Shown here in pieces: positions 14,652 through 26,025 of a DNA stretch of 64,000 nt; the first letter of the stretch is position 1; each line of letters opens with the position of its first letter. Source of the stretch: Panicum virgatum (lineage: Eukaryota; Streptophyta; Magnoliopsida; Poales; Poaceae); contig NC_053137.1 of NCBI RefSeq assembly GCF_016808335.1, positions 4,291,904 through 4,355,903 of the forward strand. The letters are read 5' to 3'. The position numbers and the translations under genes were made by a program. A model generated the notes under the pieces. It did no database searches. It worked only from the letters and a program-made list of their open reading frames with translations, and was not told the DNA's origin.

Positions 14652-17600
14652 TCATGACCATGGCCATTGAGCATCCCTCCAAACGCACCACCTCCTCGTG
14701 AGGTTCTCGTTGCCCTTGTTATCTAGATGGTCTGAGATTTCACTCTTCTCGTCGGTGCTGCTGCTTCTTTGGTTGTTTGCCTTCTGTTCTCGGAGGAAGC
14801 TGCAAGAGGAACGGAGCTCGAGATCACGCTTCAGTGCTTCATCCCTGTAATTCAGGTTCAAATACCTGGGATGGTCCAGGAATTTGACGTTCTTCAGCCA
14901 AAGTCTGAGGGCCTGGACAATAGCAGCAGAGCAAAAATAAGAATAACCAGAAAACAGCACTCAATAATGAGATGAATGTAGCAGCAGCTCATATGCAAAG
15001 TAATGAACTTTATGCAGGAATCAATTCCAAGTACAACCGAGATGCTGATGATGACGTGTCAGCCATCACAGGTTGCAATTGCCATGGTCATCAGTTATCA
15101 CTTATCAGTTGGTGACCATATATCAGCATATGAAATGCCATGTATTCACTTCGATTTTTCTACTACATGGATATGAAACCTCATCTACTTCTTGAAAAAT
15201 TAATACTATAATACCAGAAGAGAGATCTTCTGAACGATTAGAAGTTCATAGGATTGTATTGTCTGATTCAAGTAGATGTGCCATCTCCTAAACTATAAAC
15301 CTTTGTCGAAGCAAAAGAGAAACCTGACTTCGATGCAAATAGCTTGCACAAATTGAGTCTAATGGATTGTATGTGCATAAGCTTATATCAGGATTCATGA
15401 TGATTTTGTATTGCCACTGGAACCTTAAAAGCATAAGTACATTGTGGCCATGTCTTTCTCAATAATGGGGTCTGCAAGAGGAGGGACTAAAGTACATGTA
15501 GAGCTTGAAATTACCAATGAAAAATATGGTTTATTTTCTTATTAGAAGCTAAAATTTGCATTTTTACAAGAATACTTTTGAGGAAACAAAGCTTGAAGGG
15601 AGCGAGTAGATTCATATGCAACAAAAAGGAATATTTGGATCATGGTTTTCAAGTATGTACTAGCAGGAATTCTCTTGGGAGGTGGTTGCTAAGATCCTCA
15701 AGGATCTGCTGAAGAGCTCTGAAGTAAATGTTACAGGCTTCTGCAACCAAAAAGGAAGTTTTTGTTATCTTCTTCAGGGCACGTTTATTTTAGGTATGGT
15801 AGCATTTTTCAGATTTATAAGCTCTGCAAGGTGCCACGCCTCTGCCTGGGATATGAATGCTATCACCAGAAATGGACTGAAAACACCACGCAAGGGAATA
15901 ATAAACTAATAAATTATGTTGGAGTGCTATCATGATATGGTATTCAGTCTTCCTAACTTCCATTTCCTTCAGCGTGTTCGTGGGACGTTACATAACTGGT
16001 ACAAGGATTGTGTCTTTGAGCTGTAATATGCTGTGCCATCCTATTCTCTTCTTTTCTGGTAGGTATGGCCCCCCTAATGAAGCATTGTTACTCTATTTCA
16101 TAATTCAAAATTGCTCCAGTTGCCATTGTCTATCTTAAAAAGTTTGTATAAACCCACCGATATTGATCCGACTCTCAGTGATTAGAACATGAATACAATG
16201 GAGCCTATAGAATAAATCCTAGAAACTTTCGCAATATCTGCAACTCAAGGCTTACTGTAGACCAAATATAAACTCAACGAATAATCACTATTATGCGCTT
16301 GTATGTTCATTCAACCACCATGACAGATTATTCATAGACCAATATACAGGAAAGAAGGATAGAAAAGAATACCCACCAAGTTTGTCTCATATTTTACATC
16401 TATTGTAGCCTTTTCAATAGAGTTATCAGGTACTGTTATTGTTCAATGCGAAAATACAACCATAAACATAACCACAGAAAGGGTATAGAATACATATGAT
16501 TCTTACCTCCCAGTATATCCAGGCAGCAACTTTATGCGGCATCAGCCAGAAGAAAGTTGCCAGCCTCAAGGAATTACTTGTCTGTCCAACTAATTTGGCA
16601 TGCAAAGCTGCTGTGAAATAGTTCCCAAGTGTTGGATGCTGAACTGATATGACAACATATAGGCTATCCCCAGGGGCATCAGCACGAATACTCCAGTTGC
16701 CAAGCATATCCTACAACTCATCCCAACAAAAAGAAACCCACTAAAAATATGCAACAGAGGTGAACATAGTTATCATAAATTAACTAGACGACACGAACCA
16801 GTGAGTGTCAGAATCGGAAACATTGATTATACAACTGCACAAAAGAATGGAATGAGCTCCCTCCAGCAATTTAATTGAGCTAAGCAAAGTTTCTGACATC
16901 AATTATATCAGTTTTGCCATAAAAAGTTTTTTTTTCGAAATAACATAAAAAGGTTCAATACACCACATTGTCTGAAATCTGAAAAAACAAGGTAACATTA
17001 TTTTTCACAAGAGGTCATACCATAAAGGGGCTGACATGCAAGGGCTTTGCGACAAGATCAGAATCCGGTTGGAAGGTAAACATCACCCTCTCGCCCCAGG
17101 GAGTGTTTGTGACCTGACACAAATATCGAGAGATTATGACAGTGCAAATAATTTATCATAACCCAATCAAGATGAATCATAGACACTGATTTCACCTCAG
17201 CAATGCACATCCTGAGCTCCCCATCTTGTCCCTGGCCCGCAGAATCGTAGCAGTAGTAAATGCTTAGCGGGTTCTGCGCGTACCCCACGCTCTTGGGTAT
17301 AGTCAGGAGACGCCTTAACCAAGGATAGAACAATGCGAATCAGCGGGCAAACATTTCACAAGGAAAGTTTCTTCTACATGAAACCGCACTGCCTTTCGCA
17401 ATCTTATACTAACAAATTGGAGTTTTTACAGCTCCACAATTGCTCCCCTTCGATTTTAGAGCACTAATTGCGCGATTTTTACTAGAAAATGAGCGAAATT
17501 TGCACTCAGTAGCAGCAGTAGGGAGGAGGGACTCACACGGGGCCGGAGGTGGAGACGATGCGGCGCGCGTCGTCGGCGGAGAGGTGGTCTGGGAGCGGCA

Positions 17601-17832
17601 GGCGGTCGAGGTCGACGAGCGCGTAGCGCACGGGGTACTCGAAGGCGTGCGCCGCCGGGCGCCGGCGCGAGTGCCGGACGCGGCCCTCGTACAGCCGCGC
17701 GGCGCCGTCGGCGCACCCACCGCCGGAGTCGTGGCGGTGCTGGAAGAGGAGGCGGAGGAAGAGGAGGAGGGATTGGAAAGCGGAGGTGACGAGGGTAGCG
17801 GCCAAGGAGGCGAGCAGGTAGAGCGCCTCCAT
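14652..17832 (-). CDS. DUF1365 family protein, 5 exons
   Basis: Minus-strand exons at 17832-17537, 17313-17196, 17113-17021, 16710-16507 and 14912-14652 join with consistent phases into a 323-residue protein. The N-terminus (residues 3-30) is strongly hydrophobic and may be a membrane anchor. DUF1365 follows: LYEGRVRHSRRRP (48-60), FEYPVRYALVDLD (64-76), RLLTIPKSVGYAQNPLSIYY (100-119), and TNTPWGERVMF (140-150). The C-terminal ~60 residues are charged and less conserved. The biochemical role of plant DUF1365 is not known to me; bacterial relatives often sit beside oxidoreductase and cyclopropane-fatty-acid-synthase-like genes, a weak hint at lipid modification. The last intron is long (1.6 kb). 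The gene appears intact. Confidence 0.88.
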
Positions 17833-19015
17833 GGCTGCTGCTCCGATTCCTGAAACTGGCCTTTGCTATGACAGAGATTCACTTTGGTGACTGGTACCTT
17901 TCTATTTTTCTATTTTTGCGTTCAGAAAAATCTTCTTTTTTGTATAACAGAAAGAACAATCTACTACGTGGTTACCATTACTTTTCTCAAAATTTCTTAA
18001 CAGCATGAACCAAATTACCGATTGGTAAATCATTGCAGTGGAAGTGGTAATAGTTCTCTTTTTGGTAGGTGGTAGCTAATCCGTCAAGACATCCTGTCTG
18101 ACTTGATGCTCGCCACAGACCACAAGAGGCCATTGCATTAGAGTTTTGTACTGTTTCTGGTTCTTGGATGGCTACACTCCACGTCTCCAACTGCATCTGT
18201 GGTCACGCCACTCATGTGGATAACAGGATAAGAACCCTGTTTCAAATGGAAAAGAAATAGCAAAAGCATGATAACCGAATCTCAGCTCCCCTTTTGACCC
18301 CTGGAGAAGTAGCACAATCGACCTTTATGCGGTTAAAAGGCATCAAAATAGAAATAGATACCCAAAGAAAAATCTGCAGTTGCAAAGCTTTTCAAAAATC
18401 GTTGCCATGTGTGATGAAGCGATGCGAGGTACAGATACAGAACTAAAGCATTATACTTGCAGAGTTCAGGAGGGCAGAATGCTAGCTATGTACTTAAGCA
18501 GTAGTGTCACGATATAGCAGCATCAGTGCACAACGATGGCAGAATTACAGAAACGTGTAAAATGAAGGAATCAACTACTTTTAGCTCTGAATTCTGATCA
18601 CAAATCAGCTTAAGATTTCCATCTGGTGCAGAAGCCTGGTTACAAGCACAGTTACGCTATCTGCTTGTCGACAAGGCAAGCAGCATTTGGGAGAGTGCAT
18701 TCAGCAACAATTCTAACGAATGTAAAGACCAAAGAACCAAATAGAATTTCCTGTTCAAGAACTGACAAGCATATACTTACAACAGGGTCTCAGTTTGTCT
18801 CTCTGTTCAGGAGAAACTCGATTTATTTCTTTACGGGTACAAGAGCTCCAGATCATAGAGATCTGACTGGAAAAGAGCCTACTATACAGAACACAACAGT
18901 TGTACAGCTCAAAGGGGCAGTTTAAACAGTTGATCAGATCAGTCATAGTACCGGAGAAGGTTGATCAGCTGGGGTACTTTTGCATATGAATCACCACGGC
19001 GGGCTCGAAGATAAA
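17833..19015. other. Interval between two minus-strand genes
   Basis: About 1.2 kb contains the DUF1365 promoter side and the 3' UTR of the F-box gene. No gene, tRNA or clear transposon is seen. Confidence 0.4.
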
Positions 19016-20242
19016 TTAAGCATGCAGAATCTGGCTGCTTGATGGTGTCAGATCACTGAATTCCTTAGGAACATCCACATCTTGCCAACAAATGGAGTAG
19101 CTTGCACTCCTGCTACCAGAATTGGCACCAGCAGCAGGTTGCTTCTCAACATGCCCAATCGCTACATGGAGACCTCGGCCAACGACAACAATCTTGCTGT
19201 CCAGACAACTGACGGAGAAGGGCTTCATAATCCGCTCAGGCATCGGAGGGCCACTGACCGATTCCCATGAATCAGTCTGAGGATCATAGATTTTAATCTT
19301 CATCCTCTCATACTCTGAAATGACAAACAGATGCCCATCGATGACCACACTCTGCCCCGTCCAACCTTCGCGCATTCCAACCGGCATCGCCTCCCACCGG
19401 TCGAACTTCGGATCATAAACCTGCCCTCTCGGCGACGAGAAGAACGGCCACGCGCAACCTTCAGTGACATACAGCCTACCACTGATGACAGCAGAGTCCG
19501 AGGAGGCCATGTTGATGCCCATACTAGCAATGGGCTGCCAAACGCACTTGTCTGGATCAAGAACCTCGGCGGAATTGAGCTCAAACTGGTTGGTGCTGTA
19601 GCCTCCGGCGACATAGACCCGGCCATCGATGACGCCGCCGGCGAAGAAGGAGCGAGCGGCGAGCATCCTCGTCATGACGGTCCACCTGTTCCTGTAGATG
19701 TCATACTTGAGCACGAGGTGCAGCGGGCAGTCCATGTCGGAGACGAGGCCGCCGCAGACGAGGAGCGTGCCGTCGCTGGGGATGGCCACACAGCCGAACC
19801 CCCGCGGGCACGCGCGGTCCCGGCACGGCATGGCGGGGATGGCGTGCCAGGTGAGGTGGCCGAGGTCGAGCACCTTCCACTGGATCTTCCCCGTGCAGCG
19901 GTGGAAGGCGAGGGTGAAGAGCCAGGGGGCGCGGAGGCCCAGCGCCCGCCGCTGCGCGAAGAAGCGCGCCTTGTCGGCGAGGAGGTGGCGCCAGCGGCGG
20001 CACACGAGGCGGCAGGCCGCGTGCGCCTCGACGGGGAGGCGGAGGAGGCAGCCGAGCGCGGCGTCGTCGGGGAGCCCCGGGATGAGCGGCGTCTCCCAGG
20101 CCGGCAGCTGCTGCTGCTGGGGGCCCTCCGGGGGCGCGGGGACGGCGGCGGTGGCGAGGCGGAACTTGGGCGTGAGCGCCATCTGCGCGTCGCCGAGCTT
20201 GCGGACGGGGGCCTGGTCCGAGGACACCCGGACGCGGCGCAT
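19016..20242 (-). CDS. F-box/kelch-repeat protein, At1g30090-like, single exon
   Basis: A 408-residue intronless reading frame. I start at ATG 20242 (MRRVRVSSDQAPVRKLGD), which matches the family N-terminus as I recall it from Arabidopsis At1g30090. The frame stays open upstream to 20296 but only from a TTG codon. The F-box is at about 52-95 (PLIPGLPDDAALGCLLRLP, then CRLVCRRWRHLL). Kelch-type repeats follow to about 380, with RSFFAGGVIDGRVYVAGGY and SAVISGRLYVTEG. F-box proteins bind SKP1 and bring substrates to an SCF ubiquitin ligase; here the kelch propeller would bind the target, which is not known. The gene is on the same strand as the DUF1365 gene. Confidence 0.93.
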   Translation of the reverse strand: MRRVRVSSDQAPVRKLGDAQMALTPKFRLATAAVPAPPEGPQQQQLPAWETPLIPGLPDDAALGCLLRLPVEAHAACRLVCRRWRHLLADKARFFAQRRALGLRAPWLFTLAFHRCTGKIQWKVLDLGHLTWHAIPAMPCRDRACPRGFGCVAIPSDGTLLVCGGLVSDMDCPLHLVLKYDIYRNRWTVMTRMLAARSFFAGGVIDGRVYVAGGYSTNQFELNSAEVLDPDKCVWQPIASMGINMASSDSAVISGRLYVTEGCAWPFFSSPRGQVYDPKFDRWEAMPVGMREGWTGQSVVIDGHLFVISEYERMKIKIYDPQTDSWESVSGPPMPERIMKPFSVSCLDSKIVVVGRGLHVAIGHVEKQPAAGANSGSRSASYSICWQDVDVPKEFSDLTPSSSQILHA

Positions 20243-20948
20243 GCTCCGCCTGCTGCTTCGGCAGCGAGGCTCGTCGCTGCTGCTTGCTGGGGGCAAAAAA
20301 AAATCCCCAATTCCTCGACCTACGATCGCCGGAGGAAGGAGAAGGATCGACGGCAGCCCACCTGGTACAGGCAGCCAGAAATCAACCGCCGCAGGGCAGA
20401 AGAATGGGGGCGATTCGGCGCTATCCAGACCCTAATCCCTTTCGCATCCACCGCCAATCTCACGAGACGAGGAGGGGCGACGAACTGACCTTGTTCTTCG
20501 TTGGGGTTGGGGCCGGCGCCTTCTCGAAGCCGAAGCGACGGCGAAGAGAGGGGGGGAAAGCACCTTCACCTCCCCGGCCCCGCCATTGATTGGCGCGACT
20601 GGCAGCTGACGCTCTCGTTCCAACAGCCACCGGCAGCGACACCAAACCCAAACCAGCAGCAGCCAGAGAGAGGAAGAGAAGGAGAATGGGGAAGGGAAGG
20701 AGAAGTGGAGAACTAGAAGGGTGAGGTCAGTCAAAGCTGCCAATTAATGCCACCACCACCACCACACGGTAGTGGGTAGGAGTAGCAGCTCGAAGTCGAA
20801 CGCAAGGCTCCCTCGCGATTTCTTTTCATTTTCTTTCCTTTTTTTTTATCAAGATCAAGAAAAACAGCTCGTTCTTGTTCGGTGGGCGGGCCCCACCGCG
20901 AGCGGCGCGCGCGCGACCGAGGCAGAAACACGTCACCTCTCTGCAGAA
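20243..20948. other. F-box/kelch upstream region
   Basis: GC-rich leader and promoter DNA of the minus-strand F-box gene. It contains a CCA microsatellite (about 20750-20764). The block near 20880-20915 (CCCCACCGCGAGCGG) is GC-rich promoter-like sequence. No separate gene is supported. Confidence 0.35.
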
Positions 20949-21890
20949 CTCCCTCCGTCTAACAAAATACAATATTCTTCCAAAAAGTCAAATAATTTTA
21001 AATTTAACTAAAATTTGTACAAAATAATATTAGATCAGTTATATGATATATTTTGATACTAAATTTATTTGAAAATATAAATGTTAGTAGCTTTTTTATA
21101 TAGATTTGATCGAACTTGAATTTATTTGACTTCCATAAAAGTAAGAGCAGTGGCGGAGCGAGGGGGCTGGCAGGGCCCATGGCCCCCTAGCCCCTATGTT
21201 TGTTGTAAGTCTACTATAATATATATATATAATATGATGATTATATAAATATAAAAATTAAAGAATACAATAATCTAGTGCAGACATATAAAATTGATTT
21301 TTATTTATTACTTGTGTCAATATATTTTAACTATATATTTCACAGAGTATGATCTTTGAGTAATCATTATCATTTTTAGTCTTTTAGCTGATATAATTTG
21401 TTTATACCTAACCTTTTAGATATCATGGATAGTTAATAAATATATTCTTATGTCAACTTAACTCTGATTTCTAAATATCCAAATATTTAACCCTAGTTTA
21501 CTTTCGCCGCCCGCTACTCCCGCATCGACGCCCCAAGACCTTGCCACCCGACGCTCAACACGTGGCCCCACCATAACTCTATCTCGCAACGTCCCCTTAC
21601 TTTGTTAGGAATATAGCACCCATGTAGCGCTCCCTCACTCCTAGCCTCTTTTTCTATGACCATCACTTAATAATATCAACACTTAAGATTGGCTCTACAC
21701 GATAAGAGTTTGCACCAAAATTATTTTTCGAGCAGGCAAGGGATCGGTATCTCACCCACCTACGAGCCTATTGTCCTAAAAAAAAATCTATTGTCGCACT
21801 ACGAGCGTGTTCATTTTATCTTATCACTTGGCCCCCTATCATTGAATCCTGGCTCCGCCACTAAGTAAGAGTTGCATTGACGGAGCATGT
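20949..21890. mobile_element. Stowaway-like MITE split by a hAT element
   Basis: The left end is CTCCCTCCGTCTAAC, the standard Stowaway terminus. After the hAT insertion ends at 21863, the sequence resumes and reaches TGACGGAGCATGTACT, which reads as a decayed Stowaway right end (expected TGACGGAGGGAGTACT). The AT-rich body (20960-21139) matches this MITE class. Joining the halves across the hAT element is inference. Confidence 0.6.
21148..21863. mobile_element. Non-autonomous hAT element with 8-bp TSD
   Basis: Terminal inverted repeats are CAGTGGCGGAGCGAGG and (reverse complement) TAGTGGCGGAGCCAGG. The element is flanked by a perfect 8-bp duplication AGTAAGAG (21140-21147 and 21864-21871), diagnostic of hAT. 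It is 716 bp long with an AT-rich body and a short GC-rich segment near 21505-21600. It has no transposase. Confidence 0.9.
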
Positions 21891-22069
21891 ACTAGAAAAT
21901 CGTTTGAAACCAGTTAGGTACGCGCGTTGTCTGTAGGAGGAGGTTGGGTTGGTGACCTAATCACGGGTTAGCACGGCCCAGCTCGCTGATCGCGACGGGA
22001 ATGGACCGAGTTCTCGCGGCAGCTTGCGCCACCAAACTCGAACTGCTTGCCGCCGTCTCTCTTAACGAA

Positions 22070-22326
22070 CACTTCCATTTTTATTTATACGTCATATTGG
22101 ATTTATTTTAAATTAAAGTTAGCTGACTCCAACTAAGCATATAGAAAAATATAGCAACAGTTATACTACCCAATAGATGCACTATCAATATATATTTTAT
22201 AGTAAATTTAATAACAATAGATTTAGTACTGAAAATGTTATTATTATTCTTTGTAAATTATATTAAAGTTGGTTAATTTGATTTAGGACAAACATAATAT
22301 GATAGGTAAATAGAAACAGGAGGAGT
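22070..22326. mobile_element. Stowaway-type MITE
   Basis: About 256 bp of AT-rich sequence with a decayed left end (ACTTCCATTTTTATTTATAC) and right end (AAACAGGAGGAGTA). Internal words recur in inverse order (TTAAAGTT, ATATTTTATAG). This is the usual layout of a common grass Stowaway/Mariner MITE. The ends have diverged, so the duplication is not clear. Confidence 0.6.
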
Positions 22327-22678
22327 AACAACAATAGAGGGCAACGTATCAGGTCCTACAAAGAAATTCTTCTTAAATGCTCGTGTTTTTAATTAATGAA
22401 AAGCTAGTTCAGTTTTGAGAAAACAGAAAAGAGAGGTACAAAACTGTTGTGTTTGGCCGTCACAGCTTTGCTCCATTCTTTTCGTTAAATTTTTTCTTCA
22501 GATTCAGTCACCTGTCGAGTCCGCGTGACTTGGGCAACTCACGCTAAAGAGTAGTGAAGACTTGCCGTTTCATCACAAAAGAAAGGGAAAAAAAAACAAA
22601 GCTCAGTTATTTTTCCCTGCCGAAAAGATAAGGACGATAAAAGATGGGCCGGCCCAATAAAGATGAGCGGTGGTAAGG

Positions 22679-23728
22679 GCGTCTTTTTTGTTTTTATATT
22701 TCTTAAAATCATTTTTTACAGAAATATATTTTCGGTTTTATAATTTACAGTTTTGTACCCCTACCGCCCGGCTGCCGGGCGGCAGGGTGGCGGGGCGGTA
22801 GGCCAGGCAAAAATTTATTTTCTTTTTAGTTTCCAAAACAGTGAACTTCTAAATTCAATTAAAAATTATAGAAAAATCAAAAAAATACAAACTAAATTTT
22901 GTTAGGTTTATTAAATCAAGATCTATAGAGAAAAAATACTCATGCATGTGAAATGTCAATTTTGCCCCTGCTAAAATTTTAGGTTGTGTTTAATCTAGTT
23001 TATTTTGTATCTATTGTTCTGTCTGTCTAAAAATTCAGAAAATTTTGTGTTAGCCTACTATTTTCATGTGTATTCCACTGGAAAATTTTCAGGTGCATAG
23101 CCTAGGTGCATATTTGTGGATCTATTATTCCACTGCTAAATGATAGAAATCCAACAATAATAGATCCACAAACATGCACATAGGCTATGCACCTGAAAAT
23201 TTTCAAGTGGAATACACATGCAAAAATTAGGCTACCACAAAAATTTCAGGATTGTTAGACAAACAGATCAATAGATACAAAATAAACTAGATTAAACACA
23301 ACCTCAAATTTTAGCAGGGGCAAAATTGACATTTCACATGCATAAGTATTTTTTCTTTGTAGATCCTGATTTAAGAAACCTAAAAAAATTTAGTTTGCAT
23401 TTTTTTATTTTTCTATAATTTTTAATTAAATTTAGAAGTTTACTGTTTTGGAAACAAAAAAGAAAATAAATTTTTGACTGGCCTACCGCCCCGCCACTTG
23501 GCGGCAGGGTACCTGCCGCCCGGCAGAGGGGCGGCAGGCTCCCCCAGGGGCCAAAATGCGATTAAAAATAAATTTTATTTACATTCAGGTCCCTACCGCC
23601 CGGCAGGAGGGCGGCAGGGGGCCTGCCGCCCCCCAACCGGGCGGTAGGGGTACAAAACTGTAAATTATGAAACCGAAAATATATTTATGTAAAAAATAAT
23701 TTTAAAAAATATAAAAATAAAAAAACGC
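22679..23728. mobile_element. Mutator-like hairpin element with very long TIRs, 9-bp TSD
   Basis: The element is flanked by a perfect 9-bp duplication GTGGTAAGG (22670-22678 and 23729-23737), diagnostic of Mutator-like elements. Nearly the whole element is an inverted repeat. The left arm runs from 22679 to about 23130, the right arm from about 23156 to 23728, and the loop is only ~25 bases. Matching landmarks include TTTACAGTTTTGTACCCCTA and GTGCATAGCC. The right arm is longer because it carries extra GC-rich CTACCGCCCGGCAGG-type repeats. There is no coding capacity. A transcript would fold into a hairpin of several hundred base pairs. Confidence 0.9.
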
Positions 23729-23737
23729 GTGGTAAGG

Positions 23738-24540
23738 GAACGAGCTTGGCTGAACAATGTGGGTGGGTGGGTCAGGAAGAGAGCTGGGCCGAGTTTCTGC
23801 AGCCTGTAACAACGTTGGAGGGCCCAAAACGAATCCGAAAAAGAAACAAATAGCGGGGGTGGGGGCGTGGTCCGATGGAAGAATCCCTGTGCAGCAGATG
23901 CTGCATGGCGTTTTGAGGTTGAGGCCGACGGCGACCGGATCGGAGTGGGAGATTCATCGGTGAGGCTGGAGTGGCTCAAGTCAATTTTTTAAAGCTCTCC
24001 TCTAACCTTCTTCGATAAATTTGAGGAACAAAAACGAGGGAAGAGGAGGATAGAAAAAGAAAAAAAACAAGGGACTGATCTGTTGATTCTGGATCACAAG
24101 GGTTCTACACTGGATCGTGTTCTAGTGTACAAATCGGGTACTGGGGTACAAGTTCTAGATAGAGATTAGCAAGTAGTTCGTGTCCTCACTACAGATCAAA
24201 ATGAGAGAGGGAGATAGTCAGATCGTTAGCTGGAGGCGGTGCAGTGGACGAGCTGGTGCCGACAGGCGCCATGGCATCAATGGAGGCGAGGATAACGTCT
24301 AGGAAGTCGGGGTCGGCGAGGTCACGGTCCGGTGACGGCGGCGTACGGCGCGGGTAGCGGTACCCCTCCGGCTTCCACCGACACTGTTCAGGGACGGAGG
24401 TCGTCGTGGTGGCGGCGCGAGGTCCTGGCGGTGCTTCCCGTCGGCCAAGCGCTGCCCTAGATCAGTAGGGACTATGGGGAGGGGTTGTGGCGGCGAACCT
24501 TGGGTATCGTGCCCGGCACCCTCCCTGTCGTGGTGTGGCA
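23738..24540. other. Intergenic DNA, no gene recognised
   Basis: The DNA is moderately GC-rich, with short open frames on both strands and no recognisable domain. From about 24190 on it resembles LTR-retrotransposon internal or flanking DNA, but no gag or pol motif is seen. Confidence 0.3.
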
Positions 24541-25600
24541 AATCACAGCCGGGTGGCGGAATGCACCCGCCTAAACCCAGAGGGTGAGTACTCGGGGGTT
24601 AGCTAGGACTAGTTCGATCTCTTGGAAGAACACGATGAACACAGCCAGTTTAGAGTGGTTCGGGCCGCCGGAGCGTAATACCCTATGTCCACTGTTTGCT
24701 GTATTGCCTGAGCCTGGGTGAGCTTGGAAAAATCCCCTTGTGTGCGGCGAGCGCCTCCTTTTTATATCTCAAGGGAGGTGCGTACATGGCCGTTTGGTGG
24801 GACCCACATGTCATGCACTGGTCTTCTTCCTTCCCCCTCCGTGAGCCTCTGCACCCGGGGCACCAGCTGCCCGCCGCCGTCGCGGGCTTGGCCGCGCCCT
24901 GCCCGCCGTCGAGCTCCGCCCGAGCCGGCCGCACTCCGCCCGCCGTCGAGCTCCGTGTGCGCCGCCGTCCTCTGAGCTCCGCTCGCGCCCGCGGAAGAAG
25001 CTCCTGCTCCACCGGAGCTCCAACGCGCCCGTGCCGCACTCCGCCCGCGCCTCCGAGCTCCACGCGCGCCGGCCGCGCCTCCACCGCACCGCCCAGGGTC
25101 CACCTCGCGTCGCTCGAAGCTTCGCCGCCGCCCCTCCGCCCGCCCCGCCAGGCCCCTGCGCCGCGGCGGTCGTCCCGGCCGCGCAGCCCCTCCGCCTGCC
25201 CCGCCCGGCCCCTGCGCCGCGACGGTCGTCCCAACCGCGGCGCCACCGCTCGGCTGCCCCACCTGCCGCGCGCCGCTTGCCCCGGCCGCACTTCTCGCCG
25301 ATTCAATCGCACAGGAGCCCGCATCTTGTTGCTGGACGGGAGAGGGAAGGAAGCAGAGAGAGGGAGGGGCGCGTGACGGAAGTTGAACGCCGTCGAAGTG
25401 GGATGAACTGGTTCGGTTGTTTTTGTCGAACCAACTCATCCCGAATCTTAAAGGAATATTCCTCTTTCGGGTTCTCCAACCAAACACTGCAAAAAACGGA
25501 ATGGAGCGGCTCCGTCCTGATTGATTCCTCCAACCAAACGCATCCTAAGAGACTATGTAAAAGTTTCTGCATAGATAAATTTTTAAAAAACTTCAAAAAC
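24541..25600. repeat. LTR-like and GC-rich repetitive block
   Basis: The stretch near 24610-24720 (TTGGAAGAACACGATGAACA, then TTCGGGCCGCCGGAGCG) resembles long terminal repeats I associate with grass retrotransposons. It is followed by ~450 bp of very GC-rich sequence (24860-25320), open in all frames but with no domain. The tail around 25430-25550 (CCAACCAAACGCATCCTAAG) looks like the end of a DNA transposon. Boundaries are not defined. Confidence 0.3.
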
Positions 25601-25769
25601 TACCCAACGGAGTCGCTATAGCCCCCCGCACGGTATCCCGCTCGGAAAAAGGAGGACATCCCTCGTCATCTTTCGCGACCAACATCGCCTCGCTATCGCC
25701 CCCCGCCCCTCGCACTCCCTGCCTCCCGCCTCCCGCGAGTCCCTCCCACCGACGGAAGGCTCCACGGCG

Positions 25770-26025
25770 GAAGGCGAGCTGGGGCGGAGGGTGAGCTCAC
25801 GGCGGCGGGCGGCGCAGGCTCCACGGCGTAGAGCGAGCTCCGGGCGAAGGGCGAGCTCCGGGCGGTGGAGATGCGGTGGAGGGTCGGCGCAGGGCGAGCT
25901 CCCAGCGGCGGAGGGCGAGCTCCCGACGGCGGGCGAGCTCCGGGCGGCGGAGGGCAGTGGAAGGGGCGAGCTCCGGGCGGCGGAGGGCGAGCTCCCAGCG
26001 GCGGTAGAGGGCGAGCGTGCTGCTG
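25770..26025. repeat. GC-rich minisatellite (GGGCGAGCTCCGGGCGGCGG)
   Basis: About ten imperfect units built on GGGCGAGCTCC(G/C)(G/A)GCGGCGGA follow one another. The open frames here are a by-product of the repeat. A MITE-like right terminus (TCTTGGAGATGCTC) lies just beyond at about 26233-26246, so the array may be the interior of a TIR element. Confidence 0.6.

Noticed and set aside
19016..20296. F-box protein start at 20296
   Set aside because: The codon there is TTG; the first ATG in frame is at 20242 and matches the family N-terminus.
19331..20488. Long plus-strand frame (385 codons) across the F-box gene
   Set aside because: It is the antisense shadow of the F-box/kelch coding region, rich in charged low-complexity residues, with no domain.
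23101..23220. microRNA precursor in the hairpin at 23.1 kb
   Set aside because: The hairpin is the centre of a 1-kb inverted-repeat Mutator element, far longer than a typical MIR foldback; siRNA production is the better hypothesis.
24696..25621. Several overlapping 200-codon frames in GC-rich DNA
   Set aside because: All frames on both strands are open because of GC bias; they give Arg/Pro/Ala strings with no domain or intron logic.
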